Below, piece after piece: positions 15,964-23,779 of a stretch of DNA of 34,667 nt. Source of the stretch: Klebsiella pneumoniae (GTDB lineage Bacteria > Pseudomonadota > Gammaproteobacteria > Ga0077536); the NCBI GenBank assembly GCA_945862315.1, contig CAMAXW010000037.1:1-34667 (forward strand). The letters run 5' to 3'. Every line of letters begins with the position of its first letter. Positions within the stretch are counted from its first letter, which is position 1. The notes below the pieces were generated by a model. That model was given only the letters and a program-made list of their open reading frames with translations. It was not told where the DNA came from and did no database searches. The translations under genes were made by a program, and so were the position numbers.

Positions 15964-17163
15964 TTATTCCGCGCGTAGCGACTCGATAGGATCAAGGCGG
16001 GCCGCCCGCGCGGCCGGCAACAGTCCGGCCAGTAGTCCGATGGCGAGGGATAGACTGAGCCCCGCCCCCACGTAGGCCCAGGCAATTTGCAGCGGCAGCG
16101 CTGGCGCAACGACTTTTAGCAAGCCGATGGTGCCCAATGCCAAGGCGAGCCCGGCTAACCCGCCCGCGCTCCCCAACAGCGCCGATTCCAGTAAAAAGGT
16201 TTGAAGGATCGTGGTGCGACGTGCGCCCAGTGCGCGTAGCAGACCGATTTCGGCGGCACGCTCGGCCACCGCGATCGTCATCACGGTGCCCACGCCCACG
16301 GCCCCCACTAACAGCGCGATGGCACCGATCGCGGTCACGCCAGCGGTGAGAATGCCAATGATCGACCCCAGTACCTCCAGCATTTTGTCTTGGGTGGTGA
16401 TGGAAAAATCTTCCATCCCGTGGCGCGCCTTGAGCACCTCGGAAATGGCGGTGGCGACGCGCGCCGAGGACTCGCCGGCACGAAAAAGCACATCGATTTC
16501 CGCGAGGCCTTCCCGGTTAAACAAGGATTGCGCTTTGGCGACCGGGATGAACAGCGTGTCGTCCAAGTCAAAACCCAGCATTTGGCCTTTGGGTTCCATC
16601 ACCCCGATGACGCGGAAACTCTCGTTGCCAATGCGAATTCGCGCGCCCAGTGGGTTGTTACCCTTAAAAAGTTCCCGATGCATTTTTGCGCCGAGCACCG
16701 CAAAAGCACGGGCTTCGGTGAGCGAGTGGTCGGGTAAAAAGCGCCCAAAGGCGACCTGTGCTTGCCACACGCGCGGCACTTGGCCGCTCACACCAAAAAT
16801 ATTGGTGCGGCGGCTACGCTCACCCAATTCAACGTTGGCGTTGCCTTGGATGGTGGGCACCACGCCCAGCACGAGCGGCAGTTGGGCGATCGCGGCTGCA
16901 TCGCTGAGCGACAGCGGACGCGTGGTAGATAGCGTGCCCGGGGAGCCGCCAAAAGTAGAGTTTTTGCCCGGGAATACGCCCAGCAAGTTGGTGCCAAATT
17001 GGGTGAACTCTCCCAGCACGAACTGACGCACGCCGGTCCCCAGCGCGGTCAGCAGGATGACCGTGGCGATGCCCACGGCGATGCCCAACACCGTCAGTAG
17101 CGAGCGCTGTGGCTGGGCGCGTATGGCGCTTAAGGCAAAGTGAACGAGTTCGATTCTGCGCAT
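15964..17163 (-). CDS. MacB/FtsX-type ABC transporter permease
   Basis: A 399-residue permease with an N-terminal membrane helix (about 18-42, SLLTVLGIAVGIATVILLTA), a large extracytoplasmic MacB-PCD domain (about 50-250) and three C-terminal helices of the FtsX domain. The FtsX block has AVAERAAEIGLLRALGARRT and ends LLPAARAARLDPIESLRAE, the usual MacB ending. Such permeases work with a MacB-type ATPase and often a periplasmic adaptor, using mechanotransmission to move lipoproteins, peptides or lipids. No ATPase is near. It follows the second permease after one base, so they are probably a heterodimer. Confidence 0.92.
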   Translation of the reverse strand: MRRIELVHFALSAIRAQPQRSLLTVLGIAVGIATVILLTALGTGVRQFVLGEFTQFGTNLLGVFPGKNSTFGGSPGTLSTTRPLSLSDAAAIAQLPLVLGVVPTIQGNANVELGERSRRTNIFGVSGQVPRVWQAQVAFGRFLPDHSLTEARAFAVLGAKMHRELFKGNNPLGARIRIGNESFRVIGVMEPKGQMLGFDLDDTLFIPVAKAQSLFNREGLAEIDVLFRAGESSARVATAISEVLKARHGMEDFSITTQDKMLEVLGSIIGILTAGVTAIGAIALLVGAVGVGTVMTIAVAERAAEIGLLRALGARRTTILQTFLLESALLGSAGGLAGLALALGTIGLLKVVAPALPLQIAWAYVGAGLSLSLAIGLLAGLLPAARAARLDPIESLRAE

Positions 17164-17164
17164 C

Positions 17165-18379
17165 TCAGTAGCGGCTCGACAGGGCTTTTACCGGTTCGAG
17201 GAGGGCTGCGCGGCGTGCGGGAATCACGCCAAAAACCACACCGGAGAGCAAGGAAATGAGTATTGCGCTGAGGGTTCCCCACCACGGCACGGCAACCGGA
17301 AAGTTGGGATAGCGCAGCCCCACGAGGGTGCTGATGAGATACCCCGCGAGCGTGCCCGCCGCGGCGCCGGTTAGCGAGAGCAGCAGCGCTTCCAGCAAAA
17401 AGAGCCGGCGAATTTCGTGCTGGCACGCCCCGAGTGCCTTCAGCAGGCCAATTTCGCTGCGCCGCTGGGCGACCGTTACCAGCATGACATTCATGGTCAA
17501 AATGCCGGCGACTAACAGGCTAACGGCGGAGATGGCGGTGAGCGCCAGCGTGATCGCGCCGAGAATACGATTAAAAGTCGCCAGCACGCTGTCTTGGGTG
17601 ACCAGGGTGATGTCGTCCTCACCTTCGTGCAACGCTTGGATGGTGGCCCTTACCGCCGCTGCGGCGGCGTCCATCGTGTAGCTGGTCCGCACTTCGATGA
17701 GCAGGCGAATGAGCCCTTGGGTGTTGAGTAGGACCTGCGCTGAGGCTACCGGTACCAGCACCATGTCGTTGAAGTCTTGGCCGACCGACACCCCGGTATT
17801 GGCCAGAATACCGATGACCCGGAAACGACGCTCGCCCACCCGAACCCAAGCCCCCAGGGGATTTTCGTTGCCAAAAAGTTCGCGGGCGACTTTCGTGCCC
17901 AGCACACACACTGCCGCCGCCCGATCAGCGGGGAGCGCGGGCAGAAAGCGGCCTTGACCCACGACGAGGTGGCGAACTTCCAGGATGTCGCTGGTCACGC
18001 CCAATAGCGTGACTTCCCGTTCCACCCCACTGGCGGTGGAGACATTGGCCGCGCCGACCATCACGGGCACCACCCGGGCGATGTGGGGCAGGCGGGCCAC
18101 GGCGGCGTAATCGGTGAGGGATAAATCGCGCGGGGTCTCGCCCATGATCGGCGGGGGACCGCCCACGGTTTCGGTGCGCCCCGGGATCACGATGAGCAAA
18201 TTGGTGCCTAAACTGGAAAACTGCCCGTTGACATAGCGGCGCGCGCCGTCCCCTAAGGCGGTGAGCAACACCACCGCGGCGACCCCAATGCCGGTTGCCA
18301 GCGCAATGAGGAGCGAGCGTCGGCGCTCGGCCAGCAGCGAACTGGCCGCGAGCTGGCAGGCGTCCCGCACCCTGAGCAT
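17165..18379 (-). CDS. MacB/FtsX-type ABC transporter permease (paralogue)
   Basis: A 404-residue relative of the next gene with the same layout: N-terminal helix SLLIALATGIGVAAVVLLTA, MacB-PCD domain (about 50-265) with SLGTNLLIVIPGRTE, then three FtsX helices with VTVAQRRSEIGLLKALGACQ and the ending VIPARRAALLEPVKALSSRY. The two are clearly duplicates that have diverged. It begins nine bases after the GntR stop, which suggests shared transcription with the regulator. A role in export of a substrate or intermediate of the divergent catabolic operon, or of an unrelated membrane compound, is possible; the sequence does not decide. Confidence 0.92.
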   Translation of the reverse strand: MLRVRDACQLAASSLLAERRRSLLIALATGIGVAAVVLLTALGDGARRYVNGQFSSLGTNLLIVIPGRTETVGGPPPIMGETPRDLSLTDYAAVARLPHIARVVPVMVGAANVSTASGVEREVTLLGVTSDILEVRHLVVGQGRFLPALPADRAAAVCVLGTKVARELFGNENPLGAWVRVGERRFRVIGILANTGVSVGQDFNDMVLVPVASAQVLLNTQGLIRLLIEVRTSYTMDAAAAAVRATIQALHEGEDDITLVTQDSVLATFNRILGAITLALTAISAVSLLVAGILTMNVMLVTVAQRRSEIGLLKALGACQHEIRRLFLLEALLLSLTGAAAGTLAGYLISTLVGLRYPNFPVAVPWWGTLSAILISLLSGVVFGVIPARRAALLEPVKALSSRY

Positions 18380-18388
18380 GGCCGCCGT

Positions 18389-19117
18389 CTAGCGGGGGCG
18401 ACGACCGGGGTTGGCCGACTCGGCTTCAGCAAACAGGTGATCAGGCAACGCGGCAATGGCAGCGCGCATGCGCCGAATATGGCGGCCCATCGCAACCGCC
18501 GCCGGCCCGGCGCTGCCAGCGAGGATTAAGTCAGCGATTGCGGTGTAGTCGGCGCGTCGCTTGGTGCGCTCGGCGCGGGGCAAGTGACGTTCGAACTGCG
18601 CCCGCAGCACATTGGTTTGGGGTATGGGCACGAAGCTCGCCAGCTCCGCATTGCCGCCTATGGCCACCAATTCGGCGTAGAAGCGCACGCGCACATCCAA
18701 CAGTGCGCCTTCATTTTGGGGTTTGGCGTCAGCCGCTTGCAGTGCCGAATAAGCACGTTGGAAGCGCGCGCGGTGCCCTGGATCGTCGATGCGGGTGGCC
18801 GCCAAGCGCGCCGCTAAGCTGGTGAGGCTTTCCTGAATAACGAGGATGTCGTCGACCTCGCGCCGTGACAGGTGGCGCACCGAGGCGCCCCGATTGCGAT
18901 TCAGTGCTACCAGGCCTTCGGCTGCCACCAACCGAATCGCTTCGCGAACCGAGCCGCGACTGATTTGGAGTTCCTCGGTGAGAGCGCTTTCGATCAGCCG
19001 TTGGCCGGGTAAATAGCGGCCCGTGCGAATGCCTTCCCGCAAGGCCTCGGCGCCGTGGTCGGGTGAGCTGGCGGACCGCTTTAAGGCGGGCTGACTACGC
19101 GGTAAACGAGAGGCCAA
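18389..19117 (-). CDS. GntR-family transcriptional regulator, FCD (FadR) subfamily
   Basis: A 242-residue regulator. The winged HTH lies at about residues 22-85: ALREGIRTGRYLPGQRLIES, ALTEELQISRGSVREAIRLV then AAEGLV. A helical FCD ligand domain follows (about 90-220) with ARFQRAYSALQAAD and the late HIRRMRAAI segment carrying the metal/ligand histidine. FCD domains bind small organic acids. I chose TTG at 19117 because AGGGAG lies about 7 bases upstream. The open frame reaches a TTG at 19189, which lacks such a site. It is divergent from the carboxylase operon, the usual arrangement for a local repressor. Confidence 0.88.
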   Translation of the reverse strand: MASRLPRSQPALKRSASSPDHGAEALREGIRTGRYLPGQRLIESALTEELQISRGSVREAIRLVAAEGLVALNRNRGASVRHLSRREVDDILVIQESLTSLAARLAATRIDDPGHRARFQRAYSALQAADAKPQNEGALLDVRVRFYAELVAIGGNAELASFVPIPQTNVLRAQFERHLPRAERTKRRADYTAIADLILAGSAGPAAVAMGRHIRRMRAAIAALPDHLFAEAESANPGRRPR

Positions 19118-19220
19118 GCGCGTTCTCCCTAGGTTGAGCAATGGATGATCGTAGCCCTGCAAGCTAAATCCCCACCCGGGCGGTGTCAACCACGCGTGAA
19201 ACCCACAGATCGGGGTGTTC

Positions 19221-19235
19221 GATTGTAGAACAATC
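19221..19235. promoter_or_regulatory. Probable GntR operator between the divergent operons
   Basis: A perfect inverted repeat GATTGT-AGA-ACAATC. Its core TTGTxxxACAA is the form often bound by FCD-type GntR repressors. On the minus strand it contains TACAAT, a five-of-six match to a -10 element for the regulator. On the plus strand a possible -35 (TTGACG, 19249-19254) lies 13 bases downstream of it, with only a weak -10 (CACACT). One bound repressor could control both directions. Confidence 0.55.
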
Positions 19236-19319
19236 TGACGGTTTCACCTTGACGCTTCCAGCGCCCCTCCTGCACACTCGGGCTAGCCTCAAGGTGCTCT
19301 TAATCCACAGGTGAGATTG

Positions 19320-20063
19320 ATGTCCCGACTCTACGGCGACGGCGATAAATTTGGCGAGCAGAACCAAACCCCGGTGGTAGAAGCTTTCCATGGCGCGGTC
19401 AGAGCGCTGGTGCGCCAACGCTGGAGGGAATCCGGCCAGACTTGGAACGAGTTTGTGTTCGGCCAGTCGTTCCAGCTCATCACCACCAGCGATTTCCTCG
19501 CCATAGACCAGCAACTGCTGGCCTACGGGCATCGTTATGTGGGCTCGGCGCTGGTATCGCAGCGCGAGCGCCCGGACGCCTATCTCGCCACGGCGGGGGA
19601 GGGCGAGGACGCGGCGTCGTTCAGCTTTGAACACCCAGAGGCGCCGGTGGTGCCGCCCGATGCGGCAGGCCTGGAGCAGCGCGGCTGCGGCGACAACGTG
19701 GTGTGTTACGCGCAAGACCTCATTGGCACGGTGCGCCATGTGCGCTCGGCCGCCACGGTGCTGGCGTACCTGCAGAGCGGCGTGCCAGCGGGCACGATCG
19801 CGGTAATCGATGACTCTGGCGGCACCCTCACCGCACCCATTCTGGAGCAGTTCGCGGGGGTGATTTGCGCCGGCGGCACAGTGCGTTCGCACTTGGGCAT
19901 TCTGACTCGCGAGTACGGCATTCCCTGTCTCATGAATTCAAAAATTTCTGGGCTCCACGAGGGCGACACCGTCCGCATGGAGTGTACGGCCACGGCCAAG
20001 ACTGCCGAGGCCTACCAAAAAGGTATCGAGATGACCGCGCGCATCTGGCGCGTCGCAACTTAA
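19320..20063 (+). CDS. Stand-alone PEP-utilising phosphohistidine (mobile) domain protein
   Basis: A 247-residue protein, first of the plus-strand operon. Residues about 150-225 match the swivelling phosphohistidine domain of PEP synthase/PPDK: VPAGTIAVIDDSGGTLTAPI, then CAGGTVRSHLGILTREYGIP, in which His191 takes the place of the catalytic His (usual form GG-TSHAAIVARE-GIP, with one residue fewer between GG and H). Residues 1-145 match nothing I recognise. There is no ATP-grasp domain and no barrel, so it must take phosphate from, or pass it to, a partner. Phenylphosphate synthase of Thauera uses a similar split. The ATG at 19320 has AGGTGAG six bases upstream; a GTG at 19311 is the alternative. 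Confidence 0.8.
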   Translation: MSRLYGDGDKFGEQNQTPVVEAFHGAVRALVRQRWRESGQTWNEFVFGQSFQLITTSDFLAIDQQLLAYGHRYVGSALVSQRERPDAYLATAGEGEDAASFSFEHPEAPVVPPDAAGLEQRGCGDNVVCYAQDLIGTVRHVRSAATVLAYLQSGVPAGTIAVIDDSGGTLTAPILEQFAGVICAGGTVRSHLGILTREYGIPCLMNSKISGLHEGDTVRMECTATAKTAEAYQKGIEMTARIWRVAT

Positions 20064-20073
20064 GGGGCCGGCC

Positions 20074-21624
20074 ATGACTGTTACTTACGCGCAGTTGCTC
20101 GAGACCAATAATCTAATCCAGCAAAACACCGACGAAACCTACTGGCTGTGCCTCACCCGCACGGTGCAAGAGTCCAAGCTCTTTCCGGTATCGCCCTACA
20201 TGCTGCTGTCCTATTTCATGTGTTTTTATCGCTATCCGGCGTTGTTGCGGAAAATTGAAAAGCACATGCCAGCCGAAGAAATTGGCGACCGTGCGCGCAA
20301 TATGGGCATCAAAATTCAAAACCCCTCGATGGGCTGGTGTCTACCCTCGTTCTATCTGTTGGGTCGGGAGTACCTCATCGCCATGGGCATGATCCGGCCG
20401 CAGGATGCGCTGGAAGACGTCATCTACGTCATGGATTTTTGGAAGCGCTTCGAACTGTCGTGGCACCGTAACGATGGGCATCTCACCAACCGCGATTTTG
20501 GCCATCGCTCGCAGGTGCTACCCGAGCGCCGGCTGCAAATTTTTCACGCGGATTTATACGATTGCGTAGAAGGCGACCCACTGCACACGGCGGCGCAGGC
20601 CTTCATGGCGGCGACCTCGCAATATGGCTTTTTGTCGTCCTGCGAAAGCCGCATCGCGCTGCATAACCAAGGGCCGTACAAGTTGGATGACGAGCGCGAG
20701 ATGATCGTTCGCGACTTCATGGATCTGGCCGAGGGCGACTACCCGTGGCTCGACGACGTGGCCGCCGACATGCCCTATAACAACCTGACCGTGCCGATGG
20801 CGGTGCGCGGCTGTCATTTCAATATCATCGACGACTGGGGTTCATTTGAATCGCAGCCTGAGTTCAAAGCACACCATATCGTGGGGGTGGGCTTATACAC
20901 CTCAGACACCCTCTCGGAGGGCTATCTGCCGGTTGGCATGGACAGCCGCGAGGAACTCACGCGCACGTTCGAGAGCCTCGCGCAGAAGTCTAAAGATGCG
21001 ACCACCCGGCTGTGGAAGCGCATTGCCGGTTGGACCCGCGACCAAATGATCGATGCCGGTGCCATCACCTATTTCAGTATTGTGAAAGATTTGGCCCACG
21101 TTGCCGGTTGTTATGAGATGGAAGACTGGATGCTGGTGGACGAGCGCGCGGAGCGCTTCCGGCCGCTGCTCAACGATGAATACAGCAATATGTCGCTGTG
21201 GGAGATGTTGGGGCCGCTCAGCAATCCGTGTCAGCGCACCAACGAATACCAGCTCTGCCAGCACGCCGATTTGCCAGCCCGCATGTACTCGCTGATTCCC
21301 TATTCCATTCTCAAAGACGGTGACTACACCCTGAGCGTTGGCGATCTGGCGCCGGGGGTCACGCATTTGCCGGCCAAACAGGACCGCTACCGCACCACGC
21401 AAGGGGTGCTGACCTTGGCGCAATACAACGAGCAAGCCCGCAATTTCACGCCCGAGGTGTGCGGGGAGAGCAATCGCTGGCTGTGTGAAAGCTGGCTTAA
21501 ATATCACCACGACACGCCGGCCGCCGTCGCGCTGTATCACGCTGAACAACGACATTCGCGCCACTTGCAGGGGCGCGGTGCCGGCCTGCGCCGCGCGGAT
21601 ATCGAGCAACTGCGTAAGCCATAA
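20074..21624 (+). CDS. Conserved-looking 516-residue protein of unknown family in the carboxylation operon
   Basis: I do not recognise this protein. It is soluble (no signal peptide or membrane helix), rich in Trp, Tyr, Cys and acidic residues, and has intact frame and good codon use. Notable segments are TYWLCLTRTVQESKLFPVSP (about 22-41), FELSWHRNDGHLTNRDFGHR (about 130-149), DDWGSFESQPEFKAHHIVGV (about 250-270) and LWEMLGPLSNPCQRTNEYQL (about 370-390), with many histidines and cysteines that could bind metal. It starts 10 bases after the phosphohistidine protein with AAGGGG before the ATG. Since the PPDK-like protein of the operon lacks an acceptor-binding barrel, this protein is a candidate to bind the organic substrate. 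That is inference from position only. Confidence 0.75.
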   Translation: MTVTYAQLLETNNLIQQNTDETYWLCLTRTVQESKLFPVSPYMLLSYFMCFYRYPALLRKIEKHMPAEEIGDRARNMGIKIQNPSMGWCLPSFYLLGREYLIAMGMIRPQDALEDVIYVMDFWKRFELSWHRNDGHLTNRDFGHRSQVLPERRLQIFHADLYDCVEGDPLHTAAQAFMAATSQYGFLSSCESRIALHNQGPYKLDDEREMIVRDFMDLAEGDYPWLDDVAADMPYNNLTVPMAVRGCHFNIIDDWGSFESQPEFKAHHIVGVGLYTSDTLSEGYLPVGMDSREELTRTFESLAQKSKDATTRLWKRIAGWTRDQMIDAGAITYFSIVKDLAHVAGCYEMEDWMLVDERAERFRPLLNDEYSNMSLWEMLGPLSNPCQRTNEYQLCQHADLPARMYSLIPYSILKDGDYTLSVGDLAPGVTHLPAKQDRYRTTQGVLTLAQYNEQARNFTPEVCGESNRWLCESWLKYHHDTPAAVALYHAEQRHSRHLQGRGAGLRRADIEQLRKP

Positions 21625-21661
21625 AACGGCCGCGTGCGCGCTGCTGAGGAACCCCGACGTC

Positions 21662-23134
21662 ATGCAAATTGGTTCGTTGATTCGCCGCGCCGCGCGTTAT
21701 TTCGGTGCCGCCCCCTGCCTCATCGAAGGCACGCGGGTGCTGAGTTTTACCGAATTTGATGCCGCGACCGACCGCCTAGGTAATGCCCTATTGGCGCGCG
21801 GTTTGCAGCCGGGGGACCGCGTGGGGGTGTTGTTTTCCAACAGCATCGAATGTCTCATCGCCTACTACGCGGTGGCCAAGGCGGGGCTGGTACGAGTGGG
21901 CCTCAATACCCGCGAAACCCTCGACAACCACCAGTACAAAATAGACGACAGCGGTGCGCGCTTAGTCATTCACGCCGATATCGCCGATCTCCGCGCCGAG
22001 CAGCTCATCGGTGCGACCGAATTGGCGCAGCTCATTGCCCACGGCCCGGCGGGTGCGTGCGCCGTCGACCGCACGCTAGAGGCACCCTACCGTTTGGGTT
22101 ACACCGGTGGCACCACGGGTAAAGCCAAAGCCGTCACGCTGACGACGCGTGGGGAATTGGCCGAGCTATCGGCCTTTCTGATGGATCTCGTGCCTAACCT
22201 CAAACCCGGCGATACCTTCCTCCATGCTGCACCCATTGCCCATGCTTCGGGCGCGTTTTTTCTGCCCTGTCTGGCGCGCGGCGCCACCTCGCTCGTGATG
22301 TCCAAATTTGATCCGGGCGAATTTCTAGAACTCGCCGAACGCACGCAAGCCAGCATGACTTTTTTGGTTCCCACGATGCTGGCGATGATTTTGGAACAGC
22401 CGACTATCCACACCGCCAACACTGCCTTGCACACCATTAGTTACGGTGCCGCGCCGATCGCACCAGCGCTGTTAGAGCGCGCCCAAGCCCGTTTTGGGCA
22501 GGTCTTTGCGCAGTGCTATGGCCAGGCTGAAAGCCCCATGGTCATTACCTTTTTGGGGCCTGACGAGCATCAGCGCATCGGCTCGTGCGGTCGTCCCTTC
22601 ACGCTGGTTGAGGCGGCTATTTTGGATGCCGAGGACCGCCCACTACCCGTCGGGGAAATTGGCGAAATATGCTGCCGTGGCCCGCAAACCATGGCCTATT
22701 ACTGGAACCGACCACAGGCCACGGAGGAGGTCTTTCGCAATGGTTGGCTGCATACCGGGGATGTGGGCCGCATGGACGAAGATGGCTACTTCTATATTCT
22801 TGATCGCAAAAACGACCTGCTGATTTCGGGTGGCTATAACGTTTATCCACGCGAAGTAGAAGACGTGCTGCTGGAAATGGAAGGCGTGGTTGAAGCCGCG
22901 GTAGTGGGCTTGCCGGATGCCAAATGGGGCGACCGCATCCATGCCGTGGTGGCAGGTCGTGCGGGTCTGGACGTCCAAGCGTTACTCGCTCACGCTCGCG
23001 CCAGGCTGGCCAATTACAAATGTCCCAAGACCCTCGAAATCTGGCCTGCGTTGCCCAAAAGCGCGGCCAATAAAATTCTGCGCCGGGTGGTGCGCGACCA
23101 GTGCGTCGCGGCCTCGGCAGCAGCGTCGGCGTGA
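21662..23134 (+). CDS. AMP-forming acyl-CoA ligase of the carboxylation operon
   Basis: A 490-residue ANL enzyme. Motifs: YTGGTTGKAKAVTLTTRG (A3; Gly replaces the usual Ser and Ala the usual Gly after Lys), YGQAESPM (A5), NGWLHTGDVGRMDEDGYF (A7), DRKNDLLISGGYNVYPREVE (hinge) and the catalytic Lys in PKSAANKILRRVVRD (Asn for the usual Gly before Lys). The overall pattern is that of fatty-acyl or aryl-acid CoA ligases of about 500 residues. In the proposed pathway it would activate the beta-keto acid made by the carboxylase for the thiolase. I chose ATG 21662 (GAGGA upstream) because the longer frame from 21485 lies inside the previous gene. Confidence 0.92.
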   Translation: MQIGSLIRRAARYFGAAPCLIEGTRVLSFTEFDAATDRLGNALLARGLQPGDRVGVLFSNSIECLIAYYAVAKAGLVRVGLNTRETLDNHQYKIDDSGARLVIHADIADLRAEQLIGATELAQLIAHGPAGACAVDRTLEAPYRLGYTGGTTGKAKAVTLTTRGELAELSAFLMDLVPNLKPGDTFLHAAPIAHASGAFFLPCLARGATSLVMSKFDPGEFLELAERTQASMTFLVPTMLAMILEQPTIHTANTALHTISYGAAPIAPALLERAQARFGQVFAQCYGQAESPMVITFLGPDEHQRIGSCGRPFTLVEAAILDAEDRPLPVGEIGEICCRGPQTMAYYWNRPQATEEVFRNGWLHTGDVGRMDEDGYFYILDRKNDLLISGGYNVYPREVEDVLLEMEGVVEAAVVGLPDAKWGDRIHAVVAGRAGLDVQALLAHARARLANYKCPKTLEIWPALPKSAANKILRRVVRDQCVAASAAASA

Positions 23135-23156
23135 TGCGCCGCCAGCCTAAGGAGCT

Positions 23157-23768
23157 ATGGCCCCGATGAACGACCTGTATCTCGCCCTGCACGGCGTTGC
23201 CATCAAGAAACATGCGCCAGCGGCGGCGGTGGCCGCGGTGGTCGGCTTACCGTTGGCACGGGCCGAGGCACTACTCCTTCAGGCCACTGCTAGCGGTCGC
23301 CTCGTGGATGCCCACAACGGCTACGCGCTAACGCCCGCCGGGCGCATGATTTTGGACAACGAGTACTCACGCGCCTATCAGGATCTCCGCAACGATGCCG
23401 CATTCGGGGCGAGCTATGCGCGCTTCGAGCGGGTCAATACGGCGCTAAAACAACTCATCACCGACTGGCAGACCTTAACAATCGGCGGGCAGCAGGTCCG
23501 CAATGACCACTCTAATGCTGCGCACGATGCCGCCGTGTTAGACCGCCTAGGCGCACTGCATGAGAGTTTTGAACCCGTGCTGGCGCAATTGGCTGGTGGC
23601 CTGCCGCGCCTCTCGCGCTACGCTGTGGCGCTGACCAACGCCTTGGAGCGGGCGGAAAGCGGTGCAACGCAATGGGTGAGCGACGCACGACTGGAGAGCT
23701 ACCACACGGTGTGGTTTGAACTGCACGAAGACCTGCTGCGGGTGCTCGGCCGCGTGCGCGAAGAATAG
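23157..23768 (+). CDS. Winged-helix-like small protein preceding the PPDK-like gene
   Basis: A 203-residue protein. Residues about 5-70 look like a winged helix: LALHGVAIKKHAPAAAVAAV, VGLPLARAEALLLQATASGR, then YALTPAGRMIL, the pattern of a MarR/IclR-type wing. Residues 75-200 are helical and end YHTVWFELHEDLLRVLGRVR. No DNA-binding role is certain; in context it may be a regulatory or scaffold subunit of the split dikinase, by analogy with the third, stimulating subunit of phenylphosphate synthase (not homologous as far as I can see). AAGGAG precedes ATG 23157; a second ATG at 23166 is better spaced from it. It ends 11 bases before the PPDK-like gene. Confidence 0.72.
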   Translation: MAPMNDLYLALHGVAIKKHAPAAAVAAVVGLPLARAEALLLQATASGRLVDAHNGYALTPAGRMILDNEYSRAYQDLRNDAAFGASYARFERVNTALKQLITDWQTLTIGGQQVRNDHSNAAHDAAVLDRLGALHESFEPVLAQLAGGLPRLSRYAVALTNALERAESGATQWVSDARLESYHTVWFELHEDLLRVLGRVREE

Positions 23769-23779
23769 GCTGCCCCGCC

